Assembly (NCBI GenBank): GCA_022496805.1
Contig: CM040088.1
Span: 22,785,001-22,849,000 of the forward strand
Reading direction: 5' to 3'
DNA: 64,000 bases
Source: Pohlia nutans
Lineage: Eukaryota; Streptophyta; Bryopsida; Bryales; Mniaceae
Both the position numbers and the translations under genes were made by a program. The notes beneath the pieces were generated by a model, which was not told where the DNA came from, made no database searches, and worked only from the letters and a program-made list of their open reading frames with translations. This document shows positions 21,732-33,596 of this stretch, piece after piece (positions within the stretch are counted from its first letter, which is position 1; each line of letters begins with the position of its first letter).

Positions 21732-22765
21732 ACACTAGGTCTATGAACCACCTAGTGTTTAATTGAATTTTACTTAGTGGTAGTAACTTTTCCATGTACT
21801 AGTTACCTGGGTGTTGATAAATTCTTAAAATCGTGGAGAAAAATCTAATTATGATTAAGATACTCACATGGTATGAAGCTACTCAATGGCATGCATTGAA
21901 ATTCCAAACTTTGGTGGAATTATGTGAGCTTCAATAGGAGCCATATCATTCAGTAGCATGCATTGTCTATGCCTTGACTTTACAGTAGATGGTGTGGAAT
22001 ATTCCACACCCAATAGTACTTCATCAGTAGCTAAGTGGGCAGGTGGAGGCTTAAGGTGATGAGCAAAGTACATGAAGGAAAGGCATTGGACATGAAGGCT
22101 ACCGAATGTCATGACCTTGGGTGTTTGGTTTCGATTTTTTTTATTATTCATGTAGTCACTAACTAGTTAGAGTCACTCATATATCATGGTTACCTTTACA
22201 TAACTGAGTAGCTTAACCCTTTAATGCCCAGGTAACCGCTAAGTAGTCACTAGATCACCAAAAAACGAAATGCTGTAAAATCTGTGAACTATCTCAGTCC
22301 GGTGTTTGAAGTTCATATGTATAACTTTTGATTTTGCTGATGATGCAAAAAGAAAATTTGGAATCTGACTTTCTGAGATATCCAAATACCTATGTACAAA
22401 ATACCAAAATACTGCAAATACCTCAAAATACAACAAATACTTACAAATACAACATATGTACTATGTTGTATTTCTAGTGTTTGAAAGTTTGTTATCTCGT
22501 TTTTTTTTTTTTTGGATTGTGTTCTCTTGTTCATGTTCCATTAGTGCATGTATTCCAATCTTGATCAATGTACCAAATCCTTTCTTATTTTAACGTATAA
22601 ATTTTGTCCTAAACCGTACATGGATAAGTCATTCTCACTTATAAAATACACAATAATTATGTATGAGTCTGTTCTTGACATGAAAGATTGCAATGGAGAG
22701 GTGGTAGTACAAATCATTGCTGAACAACTTCACTTTCATTTTTGAAAATTTAACCCAAATTCTAT
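21732..22765. other. AT-rich intergenic DNA
   Basis: Holds a perfect 20-bp palindrome at 21991-22010 (arms GGTGTGGAAT) and a TTAACCCTTTAATGCCC terminus at 22213 with no clear partner end. Related GATGTGGAATATT palindromes occur near 46520-46590. No gene seen. Confidence 0.4.
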
Positions 22766-23338
22766 TTAACCCCTAACCGCCCAGCCATGCATATTTTGCA
22801 TGATGTACTGATTTGATCTGTTTTTTCATCCATTATGCACTTTTTGCAGTGTGGATTTTTTATTGAAACTTTTATGGGAAGTTAGCTCCGTGCATGTGTG
22901 ATCCAATTAGAAAGGGGATGATTTGTGAAATTTTTATGCCTCATTTCATGTTGTAGTGTTCCACCCAAAATTTCGCAGATTTTAGTCTAAAAGTGCTCTT
23001 GAAAAAGTCAACTACTAAAATTAAGCAACCAAAAAATCTCCAAAAATAACTACGCTTAGAGTATTACATTTCAACCCATCACAACAAATTTCATTATTAA
23101 ATTGTCAATATCTTATTCGTAATCATATTACAAAATAGTGTTAAATTTTAAGTTTGACATTTAATACACAAATATTGGTGACAACAATCGCAATCTAACC
23201 GTATGGATAGAATCTAAAATGCATAATTTAAAACTTTTATTCTTTCATCAACTTGAAAATATCCCTCTTAGTTGCATTTTATAATGCATCTTTGAAAAAC
23301 TGCCAAATTTGAAAAGGGTGAGAACGTTTAGGGGTTAA
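22766..23338. mobile_element. TTAA-flanked MITE (573 bp)
   Basis: Starts TTAACCCCTAACCGCC and ends GAACGTTTAGGGGTTAA. Closely related throughout to 23987-24563: both contain GTGATC-AATTAGAAAGGGG-type segments and the CCGTATGGATAGAATCTAAA block. Non-coding. Confidence 0.75.
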
Positions 23339-23590
23339 CCTTGAAGCCACACACCCCCAAAATCTCATTTTTGAGTGTGCATTACACGGTTCAAAGACAC
23401 ACTATGATCTTCCAATCCAACAGTCCGATCTTACCAAGATTTAACTGACGCTTGTTTCATTAAGCTATGTTTACATTTATACCGGTGAATACTATTAACA
23501 ATATCTCTAATTTCAACAGAGAAATTTTAAAAACAATATCACCCAAAAACTGTGGTTTCTCCAAAACCACCCTGTGCGCTAAAGGGTTAA
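23335..23590. mobile_element. Possible TTAA-flanked MITE abutting the previous one
   Basis: Starts TTAACCTTGAAGCC, sharing the TTAA of the preceding element, and ends GCGCTAAAGGGTTAA. The ends match only loosely, so this is less certain than its neighbours. Confidence 0.35.
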
Positions 23591-23738
23591 TCTATGTGCT
23601 TGTCAATTTGATTCTTCATTTGATCTAATTTTGTTATTCTATTTTTAAAATTTATTTTTTCTTTTCAGCCTTCTTTCAAAATTTTAAATTTTGGAAAAAT
23701 TATTTTTACTTTCAATTTTCTTTCAAAAAAAAAAATCC

Positions 23739-23772
<34 letters not shown>

Positions 23773-23986
23773 ATATATTTGGGTAAATTTTACTTTATAA
23801 AAACGTAAAATGGAGACTTTTAAAATAAATAAAAAATGTTATCTCCATACATCATATTTTTATATTTTATGTTATCAAATTATATAATATTATTTGCTAG
23901 TATCATTGAAGAAGTTTTCAATAATTTTAGTCACACATATAGAAACTGTACTACTCTTTTATTGTTATATCCTTACAAATGGATAC

Positions 23987-24563
23987 TTAACCCCTAAACG
24001 TCCAACCGTCCAGAATGTGGACGATGGACAGAAGCAAACACAGATTTCTCATCCATCATTGATTTTTTGCAGTGTGGAATTTTTATTCTATATTTTATGA
24101 GAAGTTAGCTTCATGCATGTGTGATCCGATTAGAAAGGGGATGATTTGTGAAATTTCTATGTCTCATTTCATGTTGTAGTGATTCACCCAAAATTTGGAA
24201 GATTTCAGTGTAAAAGTGATCTTAAAAAAGTCAACTCATAAAATTAAGCAAACAAAAAATCTCCAAAAATCACTACACTTAGAGTATTACATTTCAACCA
24301 ATCACAACAAATTTCATGTACAAATTGTCAATATCTTATTTGTAATCAAATTACAAAAGAATTTTCAATTTCAAGTTTCAAAATTCATACAAAAATATTG
24401 GTGATAGCAATCGCAGATCCAACCGTATGGATAGAATCTAAAATTTATAATGTACAACTTTTATTCATACATCAAATTCAAAATATCCCTCTGCGTTGCA
24501 TTTTATGATGCATCTTTGCAAAACTGCCGAATTTGGAGAGGGGTGAGGACGTTTAGGGGTTAA
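23987..24563. mobile_element. TTAA-flanked MITE (577 bp)
   Basis: The best-preserved long copy. The ends are TTAACCCCTAAACGTCC and GGACGTTTAGGGGTTAA, exact reverse complements over 17 bases. The interior is AT-rich and non-coding and matches 22766-23338. Confidence 0.8.
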
Positions 24564-27502
24564 GGACCCTTTTTTAGGTAGTTTTAATATCAAATGTGTA
24601 GATGATCATAGAAAAAGGTGCCCTACATTTCATATTGTTGTTGTTTTGAGAGATTCAGCTCGCTACTGCTATATTTCTCTAGCATTGATTACTACATTTC
24701 GTTATATGGACGTTATGATTCAATTGTTCTTCAAGCTCTGAATAATACTTATGTAATAGACATTTTTAATATATCTAGAACTTACTTTGACGCTCCCAAA
24801 TACATTTTAGTGTTTGCTTGCATGGTATTTATAGATGATCATAGAGGGCTTTGGTTAGTCTCACCAACTTTATATGGTATGTTAACTATGCCGATACCTA
24901 TAATACCTCTAATTGGTTCATATTCACGTGCTAATATTTACCATATTGGTGGTTATGAAGATGTTTATTATACTATTTTTAGTTGCACAAAACATGTCCT
25001 ATAAGGATATATGGGGGTTCGTTATTTCCGTATATCATCACATGTTAAATAGTTTCATAATAGGGGCTTAGAATTTTACAAAGGTTCATACATACAATTT
25101 TTGCTATCAAATGGTCAATTTTGAGTTTTAGAGGTTTTAAACTGTTTAATGGATTCTCAAACTGGATATCCAATGGTATTAGTTCAAGCTTATATGACAA
25201 CGAATAACGTTAATTCCATGAACAAGGATATTCCATAATTCATTCATCCCTTAAGCAATGGCCAAAAGTGTTTGAATCCAGCCGGATTCGAACCCGGACG
25301 AAATATACATGATAAAAACTCTGAACCCTCCAATAGTGAGTTCATGACTTGGTAAACAACTTCCATTCCTTTATACATGAATATCCTTAACACACAATCT
25401 CCATATAATGGTTACTAAAAGAGTGTCTACATTTTAGTGGGTGGAGTAGATCTATACATCTGATCTATGTCTTTTGGACATAGGCCCAGTGGTGGATCGA
25501 ACAAACAATTTATTTACGCTGACCCTCTTCAAAGATTGGAGCTCTTCTTTTTTATTTTTTTATTTTTCAATTCTCTTCTAAACCTATACCTACTTGTCAT
25601 ATAATGTGGATTCATAAGGTGCTTCTAACATGAAAAAATAACTCTTGTTTTTCTTTTATTTAAATTTCATTAATCAATAATGTGTTTGTTCAAACCAATA
25701 ATATTGACTCCTAATCTCGTAGAGTAGGAATAATTACCTAGTTAATCCTTGCAAGATACAATTCTATGAACTTTGGTGAAGAACCACGAGGAGGAGAGTA
25801 AATGATTGGAAATAAGGATCACGGAAATGGCAAGGGCATACAATTGATAGCTATTAATACCTAGATATTTGGTTTTGGATCCTACACTAAGCCACCAAAG
25901 CCAACCAAGTGATGGTAGAAAGAATAAATACTCGGGTAGATACCCCTTTTCATTCAACGCAATAGAAAAACCTACTTCTAATATATTCCTAATTCCAACT
26001 ATTGCAAATTAAATAAACTTCCAATATTTAATTCTTAAATAACACTTGCGTGACAAAAAAATCCATTATATTTTTATAAAAAAATAATTGAGGATGGATT
26101 CCTATGAGGTATTCACCTATTGATACTAGATGAATAATTTGTTCATAATAGATATTAGGAGTTAGTGATATTTATACTTGTATAAGACGCTTTTTGAGAT
26201 TGAATATACTTTTTAAATCATATGGAATTTGCTTATTTTTTTAATGAAATTGGATTATGCTTCCATTGAATTTTAATGATGATAAACAAAGTTTAGGGCA
26301 CAATGTACCTTGACATAGGCAACCTTTACTTTCAACTATAATATTATGTAAACACAAAGCTTCTAAACTTTCAATTTTACTTCCAAAATGATTTAGTGTA
26401 TATAATTTACTAATGAATTTTTATTATTTTTCCACTCGGCACAATCAAATTTTTCTAAAACTAAATGTGTTGGTTTGAAGATCATCCCTCATCTTAGTGA
26501 ATACTTTGATAAAACAAGAGTAAACTTTCTAATAGAGTATAGGATCATTCAAATTTGAAAATTGAGCATAAAGCCTGTACACTAGGACCCGACCAAACTT
26601 CTTCTCATACTATGTAGTAGTCTACATGACACAAATATGGGTCAACCCAAGGAAATCGGATCAAGGTTTTCTTGACCCGAAGTTCACAACTAAGATCAAA
26701 CGCCTCAAATACACCCTCACCGTTGGATCTCATGCATCTCTACCTTTTGTATGATCATTGATCCAATTACTTGTGCATTGGATTTAGACCAACAATCAAG
26801 TTGGGTACTAATGTAAAGTGGGCTTTAGGGCCAAGTTCCATGGTTGAAGTATCTCACTAAAAGGCAAGCTTTTAGGGACTTCAAAGGACCAAGTTCCCGA
26901 CATTTCAAGTGAGCTTTTGAGGGAAAAAAGTGGTGGAGAAGTTGTAGAGGATTATCAAGCCCAAGACCATGGCAACTTCTTCCTAACCAATCAAATTTGT
27001 TCACGTTTCACCATATTCAAGTCCATGGAACGTGCACAACTTCATGGCCAAATATTCTATGTTCATATTAGTTTCGTAAATAAATAGACAAAATTTGGAG
27101 CATGTCCAAATTTTGACAAACTTGTAGATCAATATCTGAAAAAACAAAGAAATTTTTATTGCAATGTCTTTAGTTCTTTGTGAAATCCGAAACGCCTTAT
27201 AAATAGTAAATTTTCCAAAAATTTGAAAATTACGAAATGGTATTTTATACACCCCAGATTCTAAAAGTAAAAGATTTCAACACTTGGGTGACGAAACTGA
27301 CCTTAATGTAAAGGGTCAAGCCCCGACCTGAGGGCTTGACCCGACATCAAGCACGAAAATAAGTTCCTATAGCCAATAAGGTGTTTATGATGCGTGCACC
27401 GTAAACAATGCAAAACCTGTAAATTGCGCACAGACGGGATTTCTGTGTTATTAGCGCCCTTGAAATGAACCTAACCGAATTCATTGAGTGCTTGACGTAC
27501 GG
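24564..27502. other. AT-rich intergenic DNA
   Basis: A 128-codon open frame at 24618-25004 starts with GTG, has no recognisable domain and is hydrophobic; I do not call it a gene. The flank of the hAT-like element holds GGGTCAAGCC and GGCTTGACCC (27316-27343), a short inverted repeat. Nothing else could be supported apart from the SINE-like repeat listed separately. Confidence 0.4.
25265..25550. repeat. SINE-like head plus diverged CTATC-family repeat
   Basis: 25280-25360 on the minus strand has a B box, GGTTCGAATCC, and an outer CCAAGTCATG as at 20511. Some 20 bp further on, 25420-25550 on the plus strand is a diverged copy of the AAGTGTCTATT repeat. The same order (tRNA-like head on minus, then the repeat on plus) occurs at 20399-20745. 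Confidence 0.45.
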
Positions 27503-29149
27503 TATGTATACATCAGGAATTTCGGACCCCACTGATTTCGCACGATTGCAGTGCGTTTATCGTTGAACACTGATTCCGCACGTCATACGTGCATTTAGGA
27601 GTGTCGTTATGGTACGGAAGTGACATGCATTACTAGGATGTTGATGCAGTGTCTTTACAATGATTATGAAAAAAATGTTGTTTCCGCACGAAAGTCGTGC
27701 TTGACGGAATCCGTGCGTTAATCGTGTATTTACATTACATGGCTAATAAGACACGGATAACATGCGATTGCCTTTAATGCGGATCTAGTATCGTATACGT
27801 ATCATATTAACACCTTTTATTATATCCGTGCGATTTCAGCATCTATCATAATGCAAATTATTGTCGTACGACATCCATACAAAATCAGCTGAGAATTATT
27901 TCAAGTTTTTAATTTGAGAATGAGTGACTTATATTTCTCCACGTCACTCGCGTTCAAGGGTGTTTTCGCACTACAGTAGGATGTCATACTTATCAACATA
28001 AAAAGTTTGTAATGTTCTAAAACTATTGATTTATTGATGGAATATAATAAATAGAGAAAATACCAAGAAAAAATTAGTATTTTATTTTGGAATCGTTTAG
28101 AATCTTTTCAAAATAATTATATTATTTTGGAATATTTTGGAATATTTTGGAATATTTTGGAATATTCCTAGAATCTTCTCAAAATATCCTTACAGTCTAA
28201 TTTTCCAAAATATTTTTTATCTTCATTTATAGAATTTAGAAGCAATTAACATTAAAAATTCAATGAAATTACATTTTATATTTTTAGAATTCAAAATTTG
28301 GTATTATTGGTTATAATTGTACTTTCAACATAGGAGCAAAAATAAAAAGATGTATAGAAAAGAACAACATTACTTTTCCAAAATAGTAAAATTTGTAACA
28401 CGAAACAATGTAGAGGTGTTGTTTTTTGAAAGTTCCCCTAGGTGGAGTTTAACTTGGATTGGCATGATTGAAATTGGATTCGAAAGCATACTTGATTTCC
28501 TATTAGAAAAAAATTATAATTTAAACAAATTTTTAATATTTTAGTCTCATGCAGCTCATAAAAGGGGGCATCCACCAAAACATGATCTCTCGAAGCATTG
28601 CAAGTTAAATTGAGTTTAAAATCAGACTTTCTTTGAACTCAATTTGAGCAACTTTTCAAAAAATAAAATTGCAAAAGCTTTTAATTGCTTGCTACAATAT
28701 TCTGACCATTGAATTTTTATTCATCAATCCCAAAGTTATGCACGTTACAATTTAGTTTTTTACTTTCATTCTATATACCTCTCTTCCATTACTTCATTTC
28801 AAGGTGAATATTCAAGGATTTACTTTTTATTTTATTTTTTTATTAGAACTACAACTCATTTCCCTAAAATACGATCAAAAAATTTAAATCGAAACAAAAA
28901 GGCATATATGTTGAAATGTCATAAAGAGGTAAAAAAGTTGCAAAAACATACAAAAATTTACAATGAAAAGAACGATTTTTGGTTGATCCAAACATAAAAT
29001 AAAAAAAGAATTGGGAAAAAATGTTTCTCCAACATAAAATAAGAAAAAACTACAAAGAAATGTTTTTAACATTGCTAAAAATATGCAAATTGAAAAAAAA
29101 ACAAAAAAAAAAAACTCTCAAACATCATGATTTCATCAAAAAACAAATT

Positions 29150-29720
29150 CAAATTTTTTTGAAGATTTTCTTTAGGTATAGAAAAAAGCCTGTATAATGT
29201 AGTGCAAAAAAAATTTGGTAAAAAAAGATTTAATACATCTAAAATCCACTGAATGAAAAAAAAAATCAGCTCACAACCTTTAAGATTTTGGCAAAAAAAA
29301 AAAAAAATTCAAAAAAACTTGAATTTTTTTTCTAGATATAGGAAAATGCTTGCATGATCTTGTGCAAAAAAAAATTTGGAAAAAATGGTTGTTTTACATC
29401 GCAAAATAACATCCAAAGTTTGCTTTTAAAAAGAAAACAGCTTACAGCCACCACGATTTTGGCCAAAAAAAAAATTCATAATATTCTGAAAAAAATCCTA
29501 GATATAGAAAAAATCCTGCATGATCTAGTGCAAAAAAAAATTTGGAAAAAATGGTTTTTTTACACCGCTAAAAACATTCGAAGTCCGCTGAAAAAAAAAA
29601 TAGCTCACAGCCATCACTATTTTGGCAAAAAAAAACAAATTCAAAAAATTCTGAAAAAAATTCTAGATATAGAAAAAGGCCTGTGTGATGTAGTGCAAAA
29701 AAAAGTTTGAAAAAAGAATT
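29150..29720 (+). repeat. Four-copy A-rich tandem repeat of about 160 bp
   Basis: Units are marked by TATAGAAAAAAGCCTGTATA near 29177 and its relatives near 29337, 29506 and 29667, each followed by TAGTGCAAAAAA and TTTGGAAAAAATGG. An outlying relative occurs near 30040. The open frame across 29354-29710 is a by-product of the repetition. Confidence 0.6.
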
Positions 29721-29805
29721 AAATATACATGGCAAAAAAATTGCCAATGGTTACATTCTTTTATAATTATCAAAAAAATTCATTTGTTTGCATCAAGAGT
29801 TCTAG

Positions 29806-29935
29806 GTGGTTTAGTGGTGTAGAGAGTGGTTCGTAGATGGGAGGTCTCAAGTTCGATTCCGGCCACCGGCGATAGAGCCTTGGGTAAGTTGTGGTGGGCC
29901 CCACTGTGGTCCGGGCAGTCTGAGTAGTTGGACCG
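29806..29935 (+). repeat. tRNA-derived SINE-like unit nested in the hAT-like element
   Basis: A-box-like TGGTTTAGTGGTGTAGAGAG, then B box GTTCGATTCCGG, the internal polymerase III promoter layout of plant SINEs. A GTGGGCCCCACTG palindromic stretch and CCGGGCAGTCTGA repeats follow. A weaker B-box remnant (GGGTTCGAATTA) occurs near 30478. Confidence 0.55.
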
Positions 29936-30520
29936 GGCAGTCTGAAATAAAATTCGAGCAGGGCAAAAAAAATTATATTTTAATTTTTTTAATAAAATTA
30001 TTTTGACCAAATCTGTATTTAGAAAGAAAAAAATTCTAGATATAGAAAAGATGATGTCGCACGAAAAACACACCGAATCAGTGTGGGTTTAAAGACGATT
30101 AAGACACGATATTTGACAACTGTACAGAGTGAAATTTCGCACGTTTTCAATAGATGTATCAATCGTGTCGAATCAGTACTATATCCGCTTATACGATCAT
30201 GATGTCATATCAGTGCAGTTGCGATGAATGACGCAACGATGTGGAATCAGTGCGAAAAATACACGCACCCATGAAATATCGGAAATCGCACTGAAATCGT
30301 GCAAAACCAATGGGGTCCGAAATTCCTGATGTATGTATAGGGAAAGGCCCTGCCCCAAGAGCCTCTCCCGGTGTAAAGCCTTCAAATTTGTTTACTTAAT
30401 TGTACAACGGAAGTATGAGTGATCTGATGCATTTCCGAGGTTGATAAGAACTAGGAGTTGCATCTGTGAGGTTGTGGGTTCGAATTATGGTGTACGGTAA
30501 GGGGTACAGTTGCCGTCAGT

Positions 30521-30753
30521 TTAACCCTTAAAGGTCCAAAGAGCCCTTTCTGACCAATATTATACAATAAAACTCCATTGTATTTGACATGGTTCCACAC
30601 CTCCTATGGGTCTAAGATCAAAAGTAAAGTTAAAATTTACGTCAACATGATTGTAATGAGCTAATGGGGTCTCAATTTGGAACTTTCTATTTACAACAAA
30701 TGTCAAATATACATCAACGTATCTATTATCCCCATCAGCCCTTTAAGGGTTAA
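30521..30753. mobile_element. TTAA-flanked MITE with a related empty site
   Basis: Starts TTAACCCTTAAAGGTCC and ends CCTTTAAGGGTTAA. It interrupts a repeat whose other copy (about 47690-47735, inverted) has CGTCAGT-TTAA-GCATTTC with a single TTAA; here the TTAA stands on both sides of the insert. The 233-bp element is also present, inverted, at 36013-36235. Confidence 0.9.
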
Positions 30754-31125
30754 GCATTTCAACCTACATGGAGCGCTGATTTTCAATGATAAAAAATTGC
30801 AGCATAGAAAACTTTGGGTTTAATAACCAAGTTCAAATTTTAATTAATTTTTTCACAATGTCTGATTTTGTTATAAATTTTCAAACTTAATATGCATAGA
30901 CCACTATTGATGTTAGTAGGTGTATCAATAATTGTCTTTCATTTCTAGTCCAATCAGATTGCTAACTTGATATTCACAAGTAATGCTTGTGATAACTAGA
31001 GTGGGAACTCCTGAAGTTGAAATAGGTGCTTTTATAGGTGACCACAATTGGTACCTAACAATTTCTGGTGCTTCTACCTTATGCATGCTAGTATGGCAGA
31101 CAAAAGTTTGAGAGGCAAACCTCAC
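30754..31125 (-). repeat. Dispersed repeat with a short conserved frame, copy 1
   Basis: About 340 bp matching 47365-47700 in inverted orientation. On the minus strand both copies keep the same open frame around RYQLWSPIKA, STSGVP and LVITSI, ending in a QVSNLI-LEMKDN stretch; about 40 of 50 residues agree. The family was not recognised. It could be a fragment of a transposon protein or simply a recently duplicated repeat. Confidence 0.5.
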
Positions 31126-31239
31126 AACTTTTTGCCCTCCGAGAAATTGGGAGGGCCTCCCGCGTTATGAGGCCCCGCAAATCCCATAGACAAAAGAAAA
31201 TCCTAGCAGGCCTTACAAGCAAACCTAGGTTCCACTTCT

Positions 31240-32213
31240 AACATGCAATTCGCTATTTACGCACTTGGCCATATAATCATGCACTTGGTCCCCAGAAGCA
31301 TTAAAAATATTGTCTAAAAAACTGTCTAAAAAAAAACCATTTTTGTCGTTCTACAATTACTTTCATTGTAAACAAACAATTATTTAATTTAATTTTAATT
31401 TTTATCTTTATCTTTTATCTTTATCTTTATCTTTTATCTTTATCTTTTACTTTATTTTTTCTTTTATCTTTTTTTAATTTTGTTTCATTTATCTTATTTC
31501 TTTCTTGTCTTCAATTTCTTTTCCTTCTTGTCTTCCTTCTTGTCTTCTTCTTTTTCTTTTATTTTTTTTCATTCCTCTTGTGGCAGCCGCAAATCCTTCG
31601 CCCGCACCAAAAAAAAAAAAAAAAAAAAACAAAAAACCTTTTTTTTTTTTTTTTTTTTTTTGATTTCGTCTTCTTTTTTTGTTTGGGGCTCATGAACCCT
31701 GAAAATAGAAATTAAAAAAAATAGAAATTTCGGGTTCAGCCGCCGGCGGCTGAACCCTAAACAGCGGAGGATGCAAAAAAAAAAAAAAAAAAAAAGTTTT
31801 TTTTTCTTTCTATTTTTAGTCTACTGTGGGCTAGTGGGTGCGCGGCCGCGCACCCACTGCCTCATTTTCTCCTTTCTTCCTCTCTTCTCTCTCCCTCTCC
31901 CTCTTCCCTTTTTTTTTTTTTTTTTGGTCTTTGGTGCGGACGAAGGATTTGTGGCTGCCACAAGAGGAATGAAAAATAAGATAAATGAAACAAAATAAAG
32001 AAAAGATAAAAGAAAAAATAAAATAAAAGATAAAGATAAAAGATAAAGATAAGAATAAAAATTAAATTAAATAATTGTTTGTTTACAATGAAAGTAATTG
32101 TAGAACGACAAAATCGTTATTTTTTAGAGAACTTTTTACACGAAAAAATTTAAGCAAGATTTGCTCATGAAATGAACGCACTTGACTAAGTGCATAAATA
32201 GCGAATTGCGTGT
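31240..32213. mobile_element. Large foldback element with two perfect GC-rich palindromes
   Basis: The left arm (31240-31400) with AATTCGCTATTTACGCACTT and CATTGTAAACAAACAATTA is the reverse complement of the right arm (32050-32213). The arms continue inward through TTTATC/GATAAA tracts to CAGCCGCAAATCCTTCG on one side and CGAAGGATTTGTGGCTG on the other. The centre holds two perfect 26-bp palindromes, at 31732-31757 (half-site GGGTTCAGCCGCC) and 31833-31858 (half-site AGTGGGTGCGCGG). Non-coding. Confidence 0.65.
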
Positions 32214-33085
32214 TTTCTCCCCTCCTCTTGCCTACATAACCAATTGTTGACTTTTCAACCTTGACGTAGCTCCATCCCATTGGCAACTCGTCACCATCGC
32301 CATCACAAGTTGCAACTCATAACCTTCTCTTCTTTCAACTTGCATTCAACGCCCTTGAATCATGAAGATCAAGGGTTGTAATTGAAAAGTGAACAACGGG
32401 TTATGTACGATAACCTAAGCGCCGCTACTACAACTCGTCGGTTATCTAATACTTCCATGGGCACCAAAGGGATTTTTTTTTAGCGAAATAGCGCCAGATT
32501 GCATCAAAAAAAATATTCTAGCTAAAAAAGTGAACAAAAACCATGAAGTTTTTTTGCTAAAAAACTTCAAATTAAAAAAATATAAATAAAGATAAAAATC
32601 TTGGATAAAATCGCCAAAGTGTGGATAAAAATAATACAAAATTATGTATATTATGTGATATTTTCTATCCAATATGTGGGTGAATGTTGAAACATGGAGT
32701 ACTACTACAGTACTACCATAGCTGGGTTGCCAAAAAAATTCAAAAAATAAAAGACGTAAAAAAAAAAAAAATTATGAGAACCAAAAAGAGAAAATAGAAT
32801 AAATCATTTGTAGCTATATTTTGCTATTTCTAAGCTATTTTGGGCCATTTTGGACCATTTTTAATCATTCTTTTTGCTCAAAAACGAAAATCAAGAAATT
32901 CATTTTTTTGAGTAACGAACCTCATTTTTCAAAAATTATTAAATATTCATTCTTAGGTGGCGACCCAGCTATGGTACTACAGTATAACATTTTATATCAC
33001 CACTTTGGCACTTCATGAAAAATGAAAAAAATGCTATGATGAGCACCTTCTCAAACCCCATGGAACTTGGCTTTTGCCTAAAATA
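32214..33085. other. Intergenic DNA
   Basis: AT-rich, with A tracts and no supported gene. Short GAGCTACC/ CCAGCTATGG phrases flank 32700-32975 but do not make a clear element. Confidence 0.35.
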
Positions 33086-33337
33086 GTATGATTTTTAAAG
33101 GAAAATCTTAAATAATAGTGACGAACAACAGTGTATATTGGAATTTTAGAGTTCTGAGCTTCAAAGTGCTGTAAAAAACGCAATTTTAACAATTTTGAAG
33201 AACAGTAAATTGGACTAGAAAGTAGAAGATAGCTCCCACACTTTCTCAGTTGTGACCATTTTCATTTGGTGAAAATCAGCATTTGCCTGGAAAAACGACC
33301 AAACATGGCCCCACGAGGCTCCTTGCACGCTTACGGG
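33086..33337. mobile_element. MITE remnant in the upstream region of the LysM-lysozyme gene
   Basis: Matches the right half of 38527-39069 and 52520-53054, including the GTATATTGGAATTTTAGAG, AACGCAATTTTAAC and GGCCCCACGAGGCTC blocks. The end has decayed to GCTTACGGGTTAG. It stops about 125 bp before the tandem duplication in the gene's leader, so part of the promoter may be transposon-derived. Confidence 0.55.
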
Positions 33338-33460
33338 TTAGGCTTTGGGCTTTGGATGACCCTCGCAGTCTTAGTGGCCTTCCAGCCAGCTTGCTTTCGT
33401 GTCCGTGGCCCGGGACTCCGTCCCACAACAACCTCACTCGCAATGTCTCTCTCAACAGCG

Positions 33461-33566
33461 TTTCCATTGCACCAGCTTCGACAATCCGTGCGCAATTCAC
33501 TGAGCAATTAGGGTTTCCATTGCAGCAGCTTCGACAATCCGTGCGCAATTCGCTGAGCAATTAGGG
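33461..33566 (+). repeat. 53-bp tandem duplication in the LysM-lysozyme leader
   Basis: Unit 1 (33461-33513) and unit 2 (33514-33566) both run from TTTCCATTGCA to GAGCAATTAGGG and differ at two positions. The second unit ends directly before the ATGG at 33567. Confidence 0.9.
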
Positions 33567-33596
33567 ATGGTGAGATGGCGGAGGAGAGGACGGTGA
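33567..33596 (+). promoter_or_regulatory. Upstream ORF overlapping the LysM-lysozyme start
   Basis: ATGGTGAGATGG contains two ATGs. The first opens a 9-codon frame (MVRWRRRGR) ending at 33596; the second, at 33575, starts the main protein in another frame. Scanning ribosomes would meet the upstream ATG first, so translation of the gene may depend on leaky scanning. Whether 33567 is inside the transcript is inferred. Confidence 0.5.

Larger units (their letters stand above)
27511..30331. mobile_element. Non-autonomous hAT-like DNA transposon, 2.8 kb
   Basis: Terminal inverted repeats CATCAGGAATTTCGGACCCC on the left and the reverse complement near 30311-30331. TATGTATA is duplicated outside both ends (27503-27510 and 30332-30339); an 8-bp duplication is typical of hAT elements. 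Both subterminal regions are dense in GCACG/CGTGC motifs (for example TCGCACGA and CCGTGCG). No transposase frame is present. The element carries a 160-bp A-rich tandem array and a nested SINE-like unit. Confidence 0.75.

Noticed and set aside
24618..25004. 128-codon open frame as a gene
   Set aside because: Starts with GTG, hydrophobic and without a recognised domain, in AT-rich DNA between MITEs. Conservation or transcript evidence would be needed.
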